Virus record (IMG/VR): IMGVR_UViG_3300036845_000564
Span: 1-37,805 of that record
Length of the DNA stretch: 37,805 bases
Origin: a virus
Direction: 5' to 3' (one strand)
Within the stretch, counting starts at the first letter, position 1. The number at the start of each line of letters is the position of its first letter. A program made the position numbers and the translations under genes. The notes under the pieces were generated by a model, which worked only from the letters and a program-made list of their open reading frames with translations, was not told the DNA's origin and ran no database searches. Below, one piece after another: positions 28,396-36,122 of this stretch.

Positions 28396-30087
28396 ATGTC
28401 ACCACCCCCAATTGCCAATCCGCAGCCGTTTAATATCACGCCAACGCAGTATACGGACCCTCTCCAGACTCTGGCCCAGATGGGTCAGTTACGCACGCAG
28501 GGTTTACAGCAACAGCAGGCTCAACTGGGATTGCAGCAACAACAACTTCAGTTGCAGTCGAACCAGGCGATGATGAAGGCATTCGCCAATGGCGGCGGCG
28601 ACTGGGCGAAAACGCAGCCGCTGCTCGATTCGGATCCGGATATCCTGCCCACCGATCGCATGGCCGTTGAGCAGCACAGGCTCCAGTTGCAAAAAGATGC
28701 GGCGGGTCTCACCAAAGATAAGCAGGCGATCTTTTCAACTGATGTAGACCGATACCGCGGATTTCTCTCAGGGGTCAATAATCAGGATGACCTCGACCAG
28801 GCGAACCTCCAAGCCGAGAAGGCCGGGATCGGTTCGCAAGTGCCGCGCATGACCACGTTCAGCGATCCGGCCCACGTGCAGGCTTTCTCGAATTCGCTCG
28901 CATTGCATTCGCAGCTAACTGAGGAAGCGCTCAAGGGGGCGCAGACCGGGGAGGCCTCCGCAAAGGGGGCGGAGGCGCAGGCGGGAGCCACGGCCCAGAC
29001 GCGCGCCCAAGCTATCCAGCAACTCTCGAGCATCGTCGATCCAAAGACCGGGATACCGGCTCCCAACGCTATAGCCGCACTTCAGAAGAAGTATCCCGAC
29101 GTCTTCCCGCCCACTTTCAACCCGCAAGATAAGAGCTCCGTGGCGCAGATGATCCAAAGCGCGGTTCCGGTCGCAGAGCAGGGTAAGGCAAAGATCGACC
29201 AGATTAGAGCCAACTTGCTATCCCAGGCTCAAAACGCAGTACAGAATGGAGTCAACCCTATCGATTCCATTCTCCCGGCCTCGCTGGATTCCGGCGCCAA
29301 TTCCTCGTACAAAGCCGCCTACTCCGCCGCGATGAGCCAACCTCCGGACGAGAACGGGCGCCGGCCCGCGGCCGATTCCATCATGGCGGCGGCGGCGGCC
29401 CACGCGGCCACGATACAGTTAGCCGGAAACCCGAAGATCATCGCCGGACACGCGGCGCAGGCGGGGGCGGACGCCTGGGCCACTGTCTCGGCCGACGTTC
29501 AGAAGCAAGTCCAAGCCGAAATTCAGAAGGCGCGCATGGCGCCCGGAGCGCTCTCGAGCATTATCGATCCGGCGACTCGCAATCAGGCCCTCACGCAATG
29601 GAATCAAGCCGACAAAGAGTATCAGATCAAAGCCGGCGACGCCGCGCGTCTCCTCTCCATGGTTCAAGCTGCGCGAAACGATAACCAGAACGCAGCCTCA
29701 TTGCTAAACATCGCCGAAGTCCGCGAGATCGTTTCCAGGGTGAATACGCAAGAACTGCAAGCGGCCGGCGGCGGCGTATCGGCTCTCCGCAATATACAAA
29801 ACTGGCTTTCCGCGAAGACTCAAGGCAAGCCAAGCGCTGCGACCCTGAACGATGTCGACCAGGTGGGGAAACTGATGTTGGGCGCGGCAAGGGTTACGCG
29901 CAACGGCATCATCAATCATCTAAACACCGGGCTGGGAGCCAAGATTCCGCTCGAGACAGGGGCCGCTGCAGCACCAAGCGGCGCCCCGGTATATCTGCGC
30001 CAGGTCAAGAACGCGGCCGGCCACGTAATCGGACAGACCGCAGATGGAAAATGGCATGACGTCGAGACTGGAGCGGTAATTCAGTGA
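28396..30087 (+). CDS. DNA ejection/internal virion protein (P22 gp20-like position, 563 aa)
   Basis: The N-terminal third is Gln-rich and coiled-coil-like (LRTQGLQQQQAQLGLQQQQL, about residues 32-51, then QLQSNQAMMKAF). The middle (about 100-430) is helical, with Ala-rich heptads, and the end is a small compact part (LRQVKNAAGHVIGQTADGKW). That ending (KNAAGxVIGxTxDGKWxDxETG) is seen at the C-termini of several phage internal proteins. The gene lies in the middle of three ejection-type genes, as gp20 does. It probably enters the cell with the DNA to form a conduit. Confidence 0.7.
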   Translation: MSPPPIANPQPFNITPTQYTDPLQTLAQMGQLRTQGLQQQQAQLGLQQQQLQLQSNQAMMKAFANGGGDWAKTQPLLDSDPDILPTDRMAVEQHRLQLQKDAAGLTKDKQAIFSTDVDRYRGFLSGVNNQDDLDQANLQAEKAGIGSQVPRMTTFSDPAHVQAFSNSLALHSQLTEEALKGAQTGEASAKGAEAQAGATAQTRAQAIQQLSSIVDPKTGIPAPNAIAALQKKYPDVFPPTFNPQDKSSVAQMIQSAVPVAEQGKAKIDQIRANLLSQAQNAVQNGVNPIDSILPASLDSGANSSYKAAYSAAMSQPPDENGRRPAADSIMAAAAAHAATIQLAGNPKIIAGHAAQAGADAWATVSADVQKQVQAEIQKARMAPGALSSIIDPATRNQALTQWNQADKEYQIKAGDAARLLSMVQAARNDNQNAASLLNIAEVREIVSRVNTQELQAAGGGVSALRNIQNWLSAKTQGKPSAATLNDVDQVGKLMLGAARVTRNGIINHLNTGLGAKIPLETGAAAAPSGAPVYLRQVKNAAGHVIGQTADGKWHDVETGAVIQ

Positions 30088-33000
30088 GTTCCGCGGCGAC
30101 CCCGCAGATCCCGGCCCAGCTTCCGCCTCCTCCCTCTGGGTACGACACGGAGGTGGCACAGCCTACCGCGACGACGCCGGTCGCCGCCGGACAACTCCCA
30201 CCTCCTCCTCCGGGATACACGATCGATGAAGGCGGCGGGGTTAGCGTAGGGCCAGGATCGGTCGGCGTTCTCGAAAGCCCTTCGAACGTACCGCTGGGTA
30301 GGGACCCTTCGGGATTTCCGATCTACAAATACGTCCCCCCGCAGCCTACTCCTCCTGCTGACCGGCAGCCGCCGGCTAAACCGGAAGAGTCGGTATGGGC
30401 CAAAGCTCCCGATGCTCTTCGGCAGGTTGCAGGACAGGGTTTAATGGCCGCATCAAACCTGGATCACCTGACGGCGAATGCGCTTCACCTTTTGGATGTG
30501 GGAGCGCAGGTTGTGTCGAAAGCAACCGGCGTCGCGCCCGGCGGCTTTTTCGCAAACCTCGAGAATTGGGCGCGACAAAGGCAGCAAGACACGGAACAGT
30601 TAGCGGGAGACGTTGCGGGCGGCGAGCCCAAGGGAACGATCAGCAACATTGCGCGTACGCTCTCAGGTATAGCCTTTAATCTGCCGGTAGCCGCGGGGGC
30701 GGCCGCAGTCAGCGGACCCGTATTGGGCATGGCGCAACTGGGCGCTCTCGAGAACGCCGATCAGGGCTTGGGAAGCATGGTCGAAGGCACGCTCGAGGGC
30801 GGACTGCAGGGCGGCGTGCTCCATGTGCTGGGGCCCGGCAATCGTCTCGTTAGATTCGTCGGCAATGCAGCTGTGACCTACGCGAATGCGATCGCGCATG
30901 GAGCCGATAAGGCGACGGCCTTCGAAAATGCGGCGACGATGGGCGCTGTGGGCGCAATTCCCGGCAATGCTCCAGGAGGAGGCTTGGGATTTAGAGGAAC
31001 GGCGAAGAACATCCCATGGAATATTGTGGAGGGTGCGCGTGGCGCCCTCCCGGCTTTCCCAAGCAAACTCGATCCGGTGAAGCAGCAGGCCATAGACTAC
31101 CTGGGAGAAGAAGGCGTCCCACTCACGGCCGCAGATGTCACGGGCAACCGCTACTTACGCGCGATGGAAGCGAGCACGGCTCATATGCCGATCGGCGCCG
31201 AAGCCGCCGAAGAGTATAGGGGCGCCCCTCGCGGCCAAGCGATGGCGGACCTTTCCGGCCGGCTTGCGGAACAGGTTTATCCGAGCCCGGTAACGCCGCA
31301 CGAGGCCGGCGGGGAGATGGCCCTAGCGCTGGATAAGAACATTGCCGACCTGAACAAGCAGGAGCAAGAGGCATACAAAGGCGCATGGGAGGGGGCGGGC
31401 GACCCGCAGTATACCCGTAAGGTTCAGGTCGGCACGGAGCAAAAACCCGTGCTCGATTCGGAAGGCAAACCCACGGGAGATACCCAGCCAGGTCCGGTTT
31501 ACGGCTACGTCAACATGCCGGTAGACGTGCGGTGGATGAAGCAGATCGCGCGTGACCAGATCGATAAGTTCAAGTACTCGCTCTCGCGCACCGAACGAGC
31601 CCAGTCGAACGCTTACAACGTTTACCGGCAGATTCTATCCGGGCCCGACCATATCAGCGCCGAACAGGGCGAAGAAGCGCTAAAGGGGCTCAAGACGGAA
31701 GTCAGGGGCGCGGCGAGCCCTAACCTCCGGAATGTGGCGCAGGGCCAGGCGGCGGCTCTCATACCGCGATTACAGGACGACATAGAATCAGCCGTGAATG
31801 AGACGGGCCCGGATGCCGTCGAAGCTCTTCGGAATGGCCGTGATTTCCATCGGCAGAAGATGGAGATTGCGGACGTCGCAAAGAAGCTGCGCGAAGAGCC
31901 GGTGCAGGCCTTCGGTCAGCTATCGATGGGGCGGGATGCCGGCGTCGAATACCTGAATCAGATCGCCAAGCAGGCGCCCGATATCATGCCGCGCCTCGGC
32001 CGCGCGTGGCTCGACGACGTTTTCGACCAGGCGACAAGGGAAGGCGGATGGCAGCGCGCGGCCGGCATTCTTCGCAAGTGGCAGACGCTCGGGCACCAGA
32101 CAAAAGCGCTGATGTTTCCGGAGCCATCGCTGCGTATCGCTCTCGACAGGTTCTTCCTCGGCGGCAAACTGCTTGGGGGAGAGATCAACCCCAGCGGCAC
32201 GGCGTTAGTCCGCGGCGCGCAGGAAGCAACCCAGAACCCGCTCAAGCTTCTCCAGGGATACATCGGGAGTAAGCTTCTCTTTTCGCCGCGCGGGATCAAG
32301 CTTCTGACCGGCATCGCGCAGGATCCGCCGCGAACCCCTGCGGCGATCGCAAGGGTAAGAGCGCAAGCGAAAGAGATCGCGGGAGCACCCAACGAGCCTC
32401 CTCAAGAACCGCCTACAGGAGGCGGCCCATCACCAGGCGGTACTCCCCCTGGTACAATTCCCCCGAATGCAAGAGGGCAGGCGGCAGCGCCCGTAGCTAC
32501 AATAGACGAGAATGCACCCCCCGAAACTGACGGACCAAGAATTGAGAGAGAAGGGACTCCGGATGGTGGGGCGCCTGGCGCACTTCATCGAGCTACGGAA
32601 GCAGAAAGCCCAGCCGGAACCGAAACCCGCGTCCTCATCCCAGGAACCAAGAAATTCCTTCCCGCGAACTACGAAGTAAGAGAACTCGCGGACGTTCAGC
32701 CATCGCACAGCGGCCAGACCTTCCAGCCCAATCCGAAATACGCCTACAGAAACGACCGGGACTACAATAACCCGAACAATCGCAGCAAGGTCCTCAACGG
32801 CGCGATGGGCGGCCAATTCGAGCCCGTCTATCACATTACGGATAACCCGGATGCGTCGAACGGGCCGATAGTTATCGATCAGGACGGCAACGCGATCGGC
32901 GGCAACGGGCGCGCGATGATCTTGCAACGGGTCTATGGCGCCAATCCCGCCGGCGCCGAGGCTTACCGGACGTTGCTTCAGCAAAAAGCCTCCCAGTTCG

Positions 33001-33791
33001 GCATAGATCCGCGACAGGTAGCCAGGATGAAGCAGCCGGTCTTGGTTCGCAGGGTAGATGACTCCGGACTAAGCGGCAACTGGCAGCGGGACGCCATTAC
33101 CGATCTGAACAAGGTGGGAACCGCTGCGCTGACTCCTGCGGAACAAGCGATCGCGGATTCCCGGCGCGTCTCGCCTGGGACGCTCGACGCGCTTGCGGCA
33201 AAACTCGACGCCGGCGGCTCGGATGCGACCATAGCGAGCGTTCTCGACGGGAAGAACGGCGCGGAAATCCTTAACAAGTTGATCGATGATGGGGTAATCA
33301 GTCCACAGGACCGCGCTGCATACGCTACGGGCGACAATCTTACGCCTGCCGGCAAGCAGCGGATTGAAAAGCTCGTGCTGGGCCGATTCTTCCGCGACCC
33401 GGCGCAACTCGATTCAACCCCCGCCGCGGTGCGGAATAAGCTGCAGCGGATGGCGGCGCCGTTAGCAAAGGCCGAATCGTACCCCGAGTGGAACCTCTCC
33501 CCGCACATTCAGGAAGCCATAGACTTGCTCGAATCGGCGCGCAGCCTCGGCAGCAATAATATCGGGGATGTGGTGGGCCAGCAGACGCTTTTCGAGGGAC
33601 ATAAGTACTCGCCCGAATCGATCGCGCTTGCGAAGGCCATGCAGCGCATGAACCCGAACGAACTCACGGAAGCGGCGCGTCAATACGCGCAGGACGCCAA
33701 ACATGCGGCCGCGGGTGCGGGTCTGTTGGGCGAACTCCCTACGGCCGCGGAATCGCTCACTGTGGCTTTCGGCAAGGCTGCGAAGCGCTAG
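30084..33791 (+). CDS. Giant ejection protein with C-terminal DdrB/ParB-like domain (1235 aa)
   Basis: GTG 30084 overlaps the previous stop (GTGA). The first 110 residues are Pro-rich. Residues about 120-320 contain Ala/Gly-rich, possibly membrane-interacting helices (AFNLPVAAGAAAVSGPVLGM). Residues about 340-760 are helical, as in ejection proteins. A Pro/Gly-rich linker follows, and from about 849 a distinct domain begins: VRELADVQPSHSGQTFQPN, VYHITDNPDASNGPIVIDQD and the GGNGRAMILQRVYG motif (about 938-951), then DLNKVGTAALTPAEQAIADS. This is the pattern of the DdrB-like ParB-superfamily domain of polyvalent proteins that are injected by phages and conjugative elements. It would enter the cell with the genome. 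Confidence 0.75.
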   Translation: MSSAATPQIPAQLPPPPSGYDTEVAQPTATTPVAAGQLPPPPPGYTIDEGGGVSVGPGSVGVLESPSNVPLGRDPSGFPIYKYVPPQPTPPADRQPPAKPEESVWAKAPDALRQVAGQGLMAASNLDHLTANALHLLDVGAQVVSKATGVAPGGFFANLENWARQRQQDTEQLAGDVAGGEPKGTISNIARTLSGIAFNLPVAAGAAAVSGPVLGMAQLGALENADQGLGSMVEGTLEGGLQGGVLHVLGPGNRLVRFVGNAAVTYANAIAHGADKATAFENAATMGAVGAIPGNAPGGGLGFRGTAKNIPWNIVEGARGALPAFPSKLDPVKQQAIDYLGEEGVPLTAADVTGNRYLRAMEASTAHMPIGAEAAEEYRGAPRGQAMADLSGRLAEQVYPSPVTPHEAGGEMALALDKNIADLNKQEQEAYKGAWEGAGDPQYTRKVQVGTEQKPVLDSEGKPTGDTQPGPVYGYVNMPVDVRWMKQIARDQIDKFKYSLSRTERAQSNAYNVYRQILSGPDHISAEQGEEALKGLKTEVRGAASPNLRNVAQGQAAALIPRLQDDIESAVNETGPDAVEALRNGRDFHRQKMEIADVAKKLREEPVQAFGQLSMGRDAGVEYLNQIAKQAPDIMPRLGRAWLDDVFDQATREGGWQRAAGILRKWQTLGHQTKALMFPEPSLRIALDRFFLGGKLLGGEINPSGTALVRGAQEATQNPLKLLQGYIGSKLLFSPRGIKLLTGIAQDPPRTPAAIARVRAQAKEIAGAPNEPPQEPPTGGGPSPGGTPPGTIPPNARGQAAAPVATIDENAPPETDGPRIEREGTPDGGAPGALHRATEAESPAGTETRVLIPGTKKFLPANYEVRELADVQPSHSGQTFQPNPKYAYRNDRDYNNPNNRSKVLNGAMGGQFEPVYHITDNPDASNGPIVIDQDGNAIGGNGRAMILQRVYGANPAGAEAYRTLLQQKASQFGIDPRQVARMKQPVLVRRVDDSGLSGNWQRDAITDLNKVGTAALTPAEQAIADSRRVSPGTLDALAAKLDAGGSDATIASVLDGKNGAEILNKLIDDGVISPQDRAAYATGDNLTPAGKQRIEKLVLGRFFRDPAQLDSTPAAVRNKLQRMAAPLAKAESYPEWNLSPHIQEAIDLLESARSLGSNNIGDVVGQQTLFEGHKYSPESIALAKAMQRMNPNELTEAARQYAQDAKHAAAGAGLLGELPTAAESLTVAFGKAAKR

Positions 33792-33921
33792 TATCGCTCT
33801 CTCGTGGATTACCGAATCCGTCCAACGCAACGAGCAACAGCACAAGCAACCATCCCGCAACCCATAACGCCGCAAACGCTGCGGCGAGTCCCAACCCAAT
33901 CCTGAATCCTTCTTCGATCAC
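33757..33921 (-). CDS. Small single-span membrane protein (54 aa)
   Basis: GTG 33921 has GGAGG four to five bases upstream and overlaps the stop of a 17-codon frame (GTGA). Residues about 8-33 (IGLGLAAAFAALWVAGWLLV then LLLVAL) form one long hydrophobic span after a short acidic N-terminus; the tail is polar. It overlaps the 3' end of the giant ejection gene by 35 bases on the opposite strand. A holin-like role is possible, since the window has no other recognised lysis gene, but this is only a candidate by shape. Confidence 0.5.
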   Translation of the reverse strand: MIEEGFRIGLGLAAAFAALWVAGWLLVLLLVALDGFGNPRESDTSASQPCRKPQ

Positions 33922-33971
33922 TTCCCCTCCAACCTGTCGATCCGCGTCTCATGTTGAGCTTTATTCGGCAT
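33918..33971 (-). CDS. Possible 17-aa coupled peptide
   Basis: ATG 33971 lies within the end of the upstream gene and its TGA overlaps GTG 33921 of the membrane-protein gene. The product (MPNKAQHETRIDRLEGK) resembles the start of a coiled-coil hemolysin-XhlA-like protein, so together with the next frame it could be one gene split by a frameshift, or a coupling peptide. Confidence 0.3.
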   Translation of the reverse strand: MPNKAQHETRIDRLEGK

Positions 33972-34134
33972 GATTAGCCTTTCTTGATCCCTTCTTCCCC
34001 CACCTAGCGTCCGCGGCCTTTTTGGCGCTCGCGCTCCTTTGCTCCTTCGTCATCGCCTTTGCTCTCGCCGGGCCGCCGAGTCTTCCTAGAGCGGCTGCAA
34101 TGTTGCTGATGCGGATCCGTTCTTCTTTTTTCAT
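33961..34134 (-). CDS. Small basic protein with G-R-x-GG-x-ARA motif (57 aa)
   Basis: ATG 34134 overlaps the previous stop (ATGA). The product begins MKKEERIRISNIAAALGRLG and goes on GPARAKAMTKEQRSASAKKA ADARWGKKG. The pattern GxxGGxARAxxLTxEQRSxxAxKAAxARWxK is common in tiny bacterial and phage proteins, where its function is unknown to me; the charge suggests nucleic-acid binding. It is cotranscribed with the coiled-coil gene before it. Confidence 0.7.
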   Translation of the reverse strand: MKKEERIRISNIAAALGRLGGPARAKAMTKEQRSASAKKAADARWGKKGSRKANHAE

Positions 34135-34361
34135 ACCTCTGCGTCCCCCCCGTCGCCGTTCATGCCCTCGAGGAACGTCTTAATGCCGTTCAGCATAGCG
34201 ATGCGAAGGCGGGATTCTCTGACATCCCGCGCCTCTTGCCGGGCTTCCATAGCTGCGATCTGGCGCGAATGTTCCGCGGCCGCGGCGTGAAGCTCCTGCG
34301 TGCTGGCATGCAGCGACTCGGTGGACTGCAGCAAAAACTCCAGACGTTCGTCAATTGTCAC
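34131..34361 (-). CDS. Small coiled-coil protein (76 aa)
   Basis: GTG 34361 is preceded by AGGAGGAGAG at a good distance. The sequence is one continuous heptad-like helix (TIDERLEFLLQSTESLHAST, then QELHAAAAEHSRQIAAMEAR) with an acidic tail. Similar short coiled-coil proteins occur widely in phages without a known role. It is the first gene of the leftward mini-operon from the divergent promoter at 34384-34480. Confidence 0.65.
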   Translation of the reverse strand: MTIDERLEFLLQSTESLHASTQELHAAAAEHSRQIAAMEARQEARDVRESRLRIAMLNGIKTFLEGMNGDGGDAEV

Positions 34362-34383
34362 TCAGTTTTCTCTCCTCCTGCAA

Positions 34384-34480
34384 TTATGCGACCCGTCACG
34401 CATGAAAAGCAAGCGCTGCAGCCCTGCATTTCACCCCAAGCCTATTGAATCCTATGCGTGGCGTCACGCATAATAGCCAT
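34384..34480. promoter_or_regulatory. Divergent promoter with two matching palindromic operators
   Basis: Operator A, TATGCGACCCGTCACGCATG (34385-34404), and operator B, TATGCGTGGCGTCACGCATA (34453-34472), align base for base; B has perfect 8-base arms. Each overlaps a promoter: on the minus strand TTGCTT (complement of 34407-34412), 17 bases, CATAAT (complement of 34384-34389); on the plus strand TTGAAT (34445-34450), 18 bases, CATAAT (34469-34474). A regulator binding both would control both mini-operons. The plus promoter's expected start falls at or next to ATG 34481, so that mRNA may be leaderless. Confidence 0.6.
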
Positions 34481-34696
34481 ATGAACTACGCACAAGTCTT
34501 TTCATCCCCCACCGGCTGGAACGTTCGTTACGTTTCCGGCCCGCGGGTCTCCCTTATCCAGAAGCTGTTCGGCACGGACACGCTGCCTTTGCCCTACACC
34601 CTTGAGCTCTCGCTCGAACAGGCAGTCGAGAAGTTCGTCAAGAACACTCGGAACGCCCGGGTCCACGACTCAGAGGGCGGGGTGGTGATCCGATGA
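34481..34696 (+). CDS. Small hypothetical protein, probably leaderless (71 aa)
   Basis: ATG 34481 has no Shine-Dalgarno and lies six bases after a CATAAT -10 box, so the transcript may start at the AUG itself. The product begins MNYAQVFSSPTGWNVRYVSG and has a beta-rich first half followed by a helix (LELSLEQAVEKFVKNTRNA). No family is recognised. The next gene starts in its stop (ATGA). Confidence 0.6.
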   Translation: MNYAQVFSSPTGWNVRYVSGPRVSLIQKLFGTDTLPLPYTLELSLEQAVEKFVKNTRNARVHDSEGGVVIR

Positions 34697-34923
34697 AGCG
34701 GCCGCGCGCCAAGCTCTACGATCTCAGCAAGCTAGTCATCGGGGCTACCGACAAGCCGTCCCAGACCGGCCGCAAGGTCCCTCAGGTCCGCATCCCTGCC
34801 AAGAAGACGAAGTTCCGCGGCCAGTGCCCAACCTGTGGCGGCTCCAAGGTCATCCATTCCCCCATAGCCGGCGAGACCTGGCTCTGCCCTCAATGCACCG
34901 GGTATAAGCAGTGCGGAGTTTAA
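34693..34923 (+). CDS. Small zinc-ribbon protein (76 aa)
   Basis: ATG 34693 overlaps the previous stop (ATGA). The first 40 residues are basic (KRPRAKLYDLSKLVIGATDK). Residues about 45-69 (CPTCGGSKVIHSPIAGETWL followed by CPQC) form a standard CxxC-CxxC zinc ribbon, likely binding nucleic acid. It precedes an HNH-type gene and may act with it in DNA metabolism. Confidence 0.65.
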   Translation: MKRPRAKLYDLSKLVIGATDKPSQTGRKVPQVRIPAKKTKFRGQCPTCGGSKVIHSPIAGETWLCPQCTGYKQCGV

Positions 34924-35309
34924 ACAACCACCAGCTTCGCCGCTGGCTCATGAAAGAGATACACGGCATCGAGATCCCGCGGAAGCCTCCGCAAAAGGCT
35001 TCCGTCCTCGGCGCCAAGAAGACGGCGAGATCCTGGCGCTACCTCGCCTGGATACGCAGCCTGCCCTGTGCATCCTGCGGTCAAGATCCTGCTGGCGAGG
35101 CGGCTCATACGGGCTCAGACGGCGGGATGTCGATGAAGGCATCAGACTACTCAGCTGTTCCTCTGTGCCCCAATTGCCACAGCATGTCATCGGATTCCTA
35201 CCACGTCCTCGGCCGCGACGACTTCGAACGCCGGCACAGTCTCGACCTGGCTGCGATCAGGAAACGTCTGAATCGCCTTTGGTTTCATCCGGAGAACCGG
35301 ATTGCTTAA
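34911..35309 (+). CDS. HNH-type nuclease-like protein (DUF968-like, 132 aa)
   Basis: GTG 34911 lies inside the previous gene; ATG 34950 is an alternative. After a basic N-terminus, RYLAWIRSLPCASCGQDP starts the domain. AAHTGSDGGMSMKASDYSAV then PLCPNCHSMS, and a helical part (RDDFERRHSLDLAAIRKRLN) follow. CxxC, AH-[TS]-G, a second CxxC-H and the downstream helix are the order of zinc-bound HNH nucleases of the DUF968 kind in phages. It should cut or process DNA, for example in recombination. The 3' end overlaps a minus-strand gene by 123 bases. Confidence 0.7.
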   Translation: MRSLNNHQLRRWLMKEIHGIEIPRKPPQKASVLGAKKTARSWRYLAWIRSLPCASCGQDPAGEAAHTGSDGGMSMKASDYSAVPLCPNCHSMSSDSYHVLGRDDFERRHSLDLAAIRKRLNRLWFHPENRIA

Positions 35310-35435
35310 ACCCCCGCTGCGGCGCCAAGGCTTCATCCGCATCCCATAGTACATTTTCAAATCAGCGATCGTTCGCGCGCCCGCGGCCGCGTCGACGGCC
35401 TCTTGCCATTCCTCCGACGTCTCAGGATCTTTCAC
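35187..35435 (-). CDS. Small phage protein with DPET-x-EEWQEAVDAA motif, 3' part doubtful (82 aa)
   Basis: GTG 35435 overlaps the previous stop (GTGA). The first 30 residues (KDPETSEEWQEAVDAAAGAR) are a family I recognise from phages (DPxTxEEWQEAVDxA). After about residue 35 the similarity ends and the frame runs antisense into the HNH gene, while a different frame of the same DNA encodes LWDADEALAPQRGF, close to the end of the 1685-2233 protein. The true gene may therefore be truncated or recombined. Last gene of the integrase operon. Confidence 0.5.
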   Translation of the reverse strand: MKDPETSEEWQEAVDAAAGARTIADLKMYYGMRMKPWRRSGGLSNPVLRMKPKAIQTFPDRSQVETVPAFEVVAAEDVVGIR

Positions 35436-35629
35436 GGGTGAAAGTACTCCAGATAGCCCACGGGACTCATGGGGCTGTAGTGGAAGATGGGGATGCGCCG
35501 TCGAGCGCTGTTGTAGTGCCGCTGCCACGGGCCGGGCGGATCGGCGCCGCCGCGTTCGCGCGTGCAGAGAGCGCACGTCAAAGTTTCCCCCGGCTCCCAC
35601 ACAACGAAGTCGCTCACGGCGGCTTGCAT
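35432..35629 (-). CDS. Small CxxC protein (65 aa)
   Basis: The gene ends in a GTGA overlap with the next. The product begins MQAAVSDFVVWEPGETLTCA with CALC, and ends ARRRIPIFHYSPMSPVGYLE YFHP. The single CxxC and aromatic end give no function. A ribosome binding site is weak, but the coupled stop and start support it. Confidence 0.5.
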   Translation of the reverse strand: MQAAVSDFVVWEPGETLTCALCTRERGGADPPGPWQRHYNSARRRIPIFHYSPMSPVGYLEYFHP

Positions 35630-35638
35630 GCTGGCGTA

Positions 35639-35782
35639 TCACCAGCCGTGCTCCCAGCCTTGGTCTTCGACCGACCGGGAAAGCGTGAGCATGGTGTTGT
35701 ACATGCGCCGATGCACGCGCAGTACGCGGCCATCCGGCAGCGGCTTGTATACTCCGTTCTCATCCAATCCGAAGCCGCTCAC
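35639..35782 (-). CDS. Tiny phage protein (47 aa)
   Basis: AAGGAG six bases before GTG 35782 gives a strong start, and the gene abuts the previous stop directly. The product reads MSGFGLDENGVYKPLPDGRV, then LRVHRRMYNTMLTLSRSVED and QGWEHGW. The ending VHRRMYNTMLTLS...GWEHGW resembles small proteins of related phages. Function unknown. Confidence 0.65.
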   Translation of the reverse strand: MSGFGLDENGVYKPLPDGRVLRVHRRMYNTMLTLSRSVEDQGWEHGW

Positions 35783-36106
35783 CTAACTCCTTCCTGGTTG
35801 CCCTTGCATTTGCCGCAACCTTTCCTCGCTGATTACCATGTACCGGCCCTTCTTTCCCAGCATGCGCGCCTCAATGGCCATCGTGTAAGCAGCTAGCAAC
35901 TGGCCCAACATTACGGATTCAGATTCAGTGAGCAAGCGCTCGGTGGCGGCGCTAAAGAAGTCATGGAGGAGGCCTTTCGCTTCCTCCTCGTCCATGGGCG
36001 GGAGTGGCCGGATATCGGGATACTCCCGTTCTGTGGCGCGGAGTGAACTTTCCACTTTACGTTTAAGATCGGCAATCTCCTCGTGAGTCCATTCTGATCG
36101 CGTCAC
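35783..36106 (-). CDS. Hypothetical protein (107 aa)
   Basis: GTG 36106 has GGGAG six bases upstream and follows the previous stop by 16 bases. Longer readings (ATG 36178 or 36193) would overlap the preceding gene by 50-70 bases, although the extra residues (TIKTRFADGSAVSTEVEG) also look protein-like. The body is acidic and helical (EWTHEEIADLKRKVESSLRA; EEEAKGLLHDFFSAATERLL; MLGQLLAAYTMAIEARML). No family recognised. Confidence 0.6.
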   Translation of the reverse strand: MTRSEWTHEEIADLKRKVESSLRATEREYPDIRPLPPMDEEEAKGLLHDFFSAATERLLTESESVMLGQLLAAYTMAIEARMLGKKGRYMVISEERLRQMQGQPGRS

Positions 36107-36122
36107 TTCATCTCCCTCAACC

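Noticed and set aside
33462-33899. A 145-codon minus-strand frame at the end of the ejection gene
   Set aside because: It overlaps a well-supported plus-strand coding domain; another frame of this strand gives the better one-span membrane protein.
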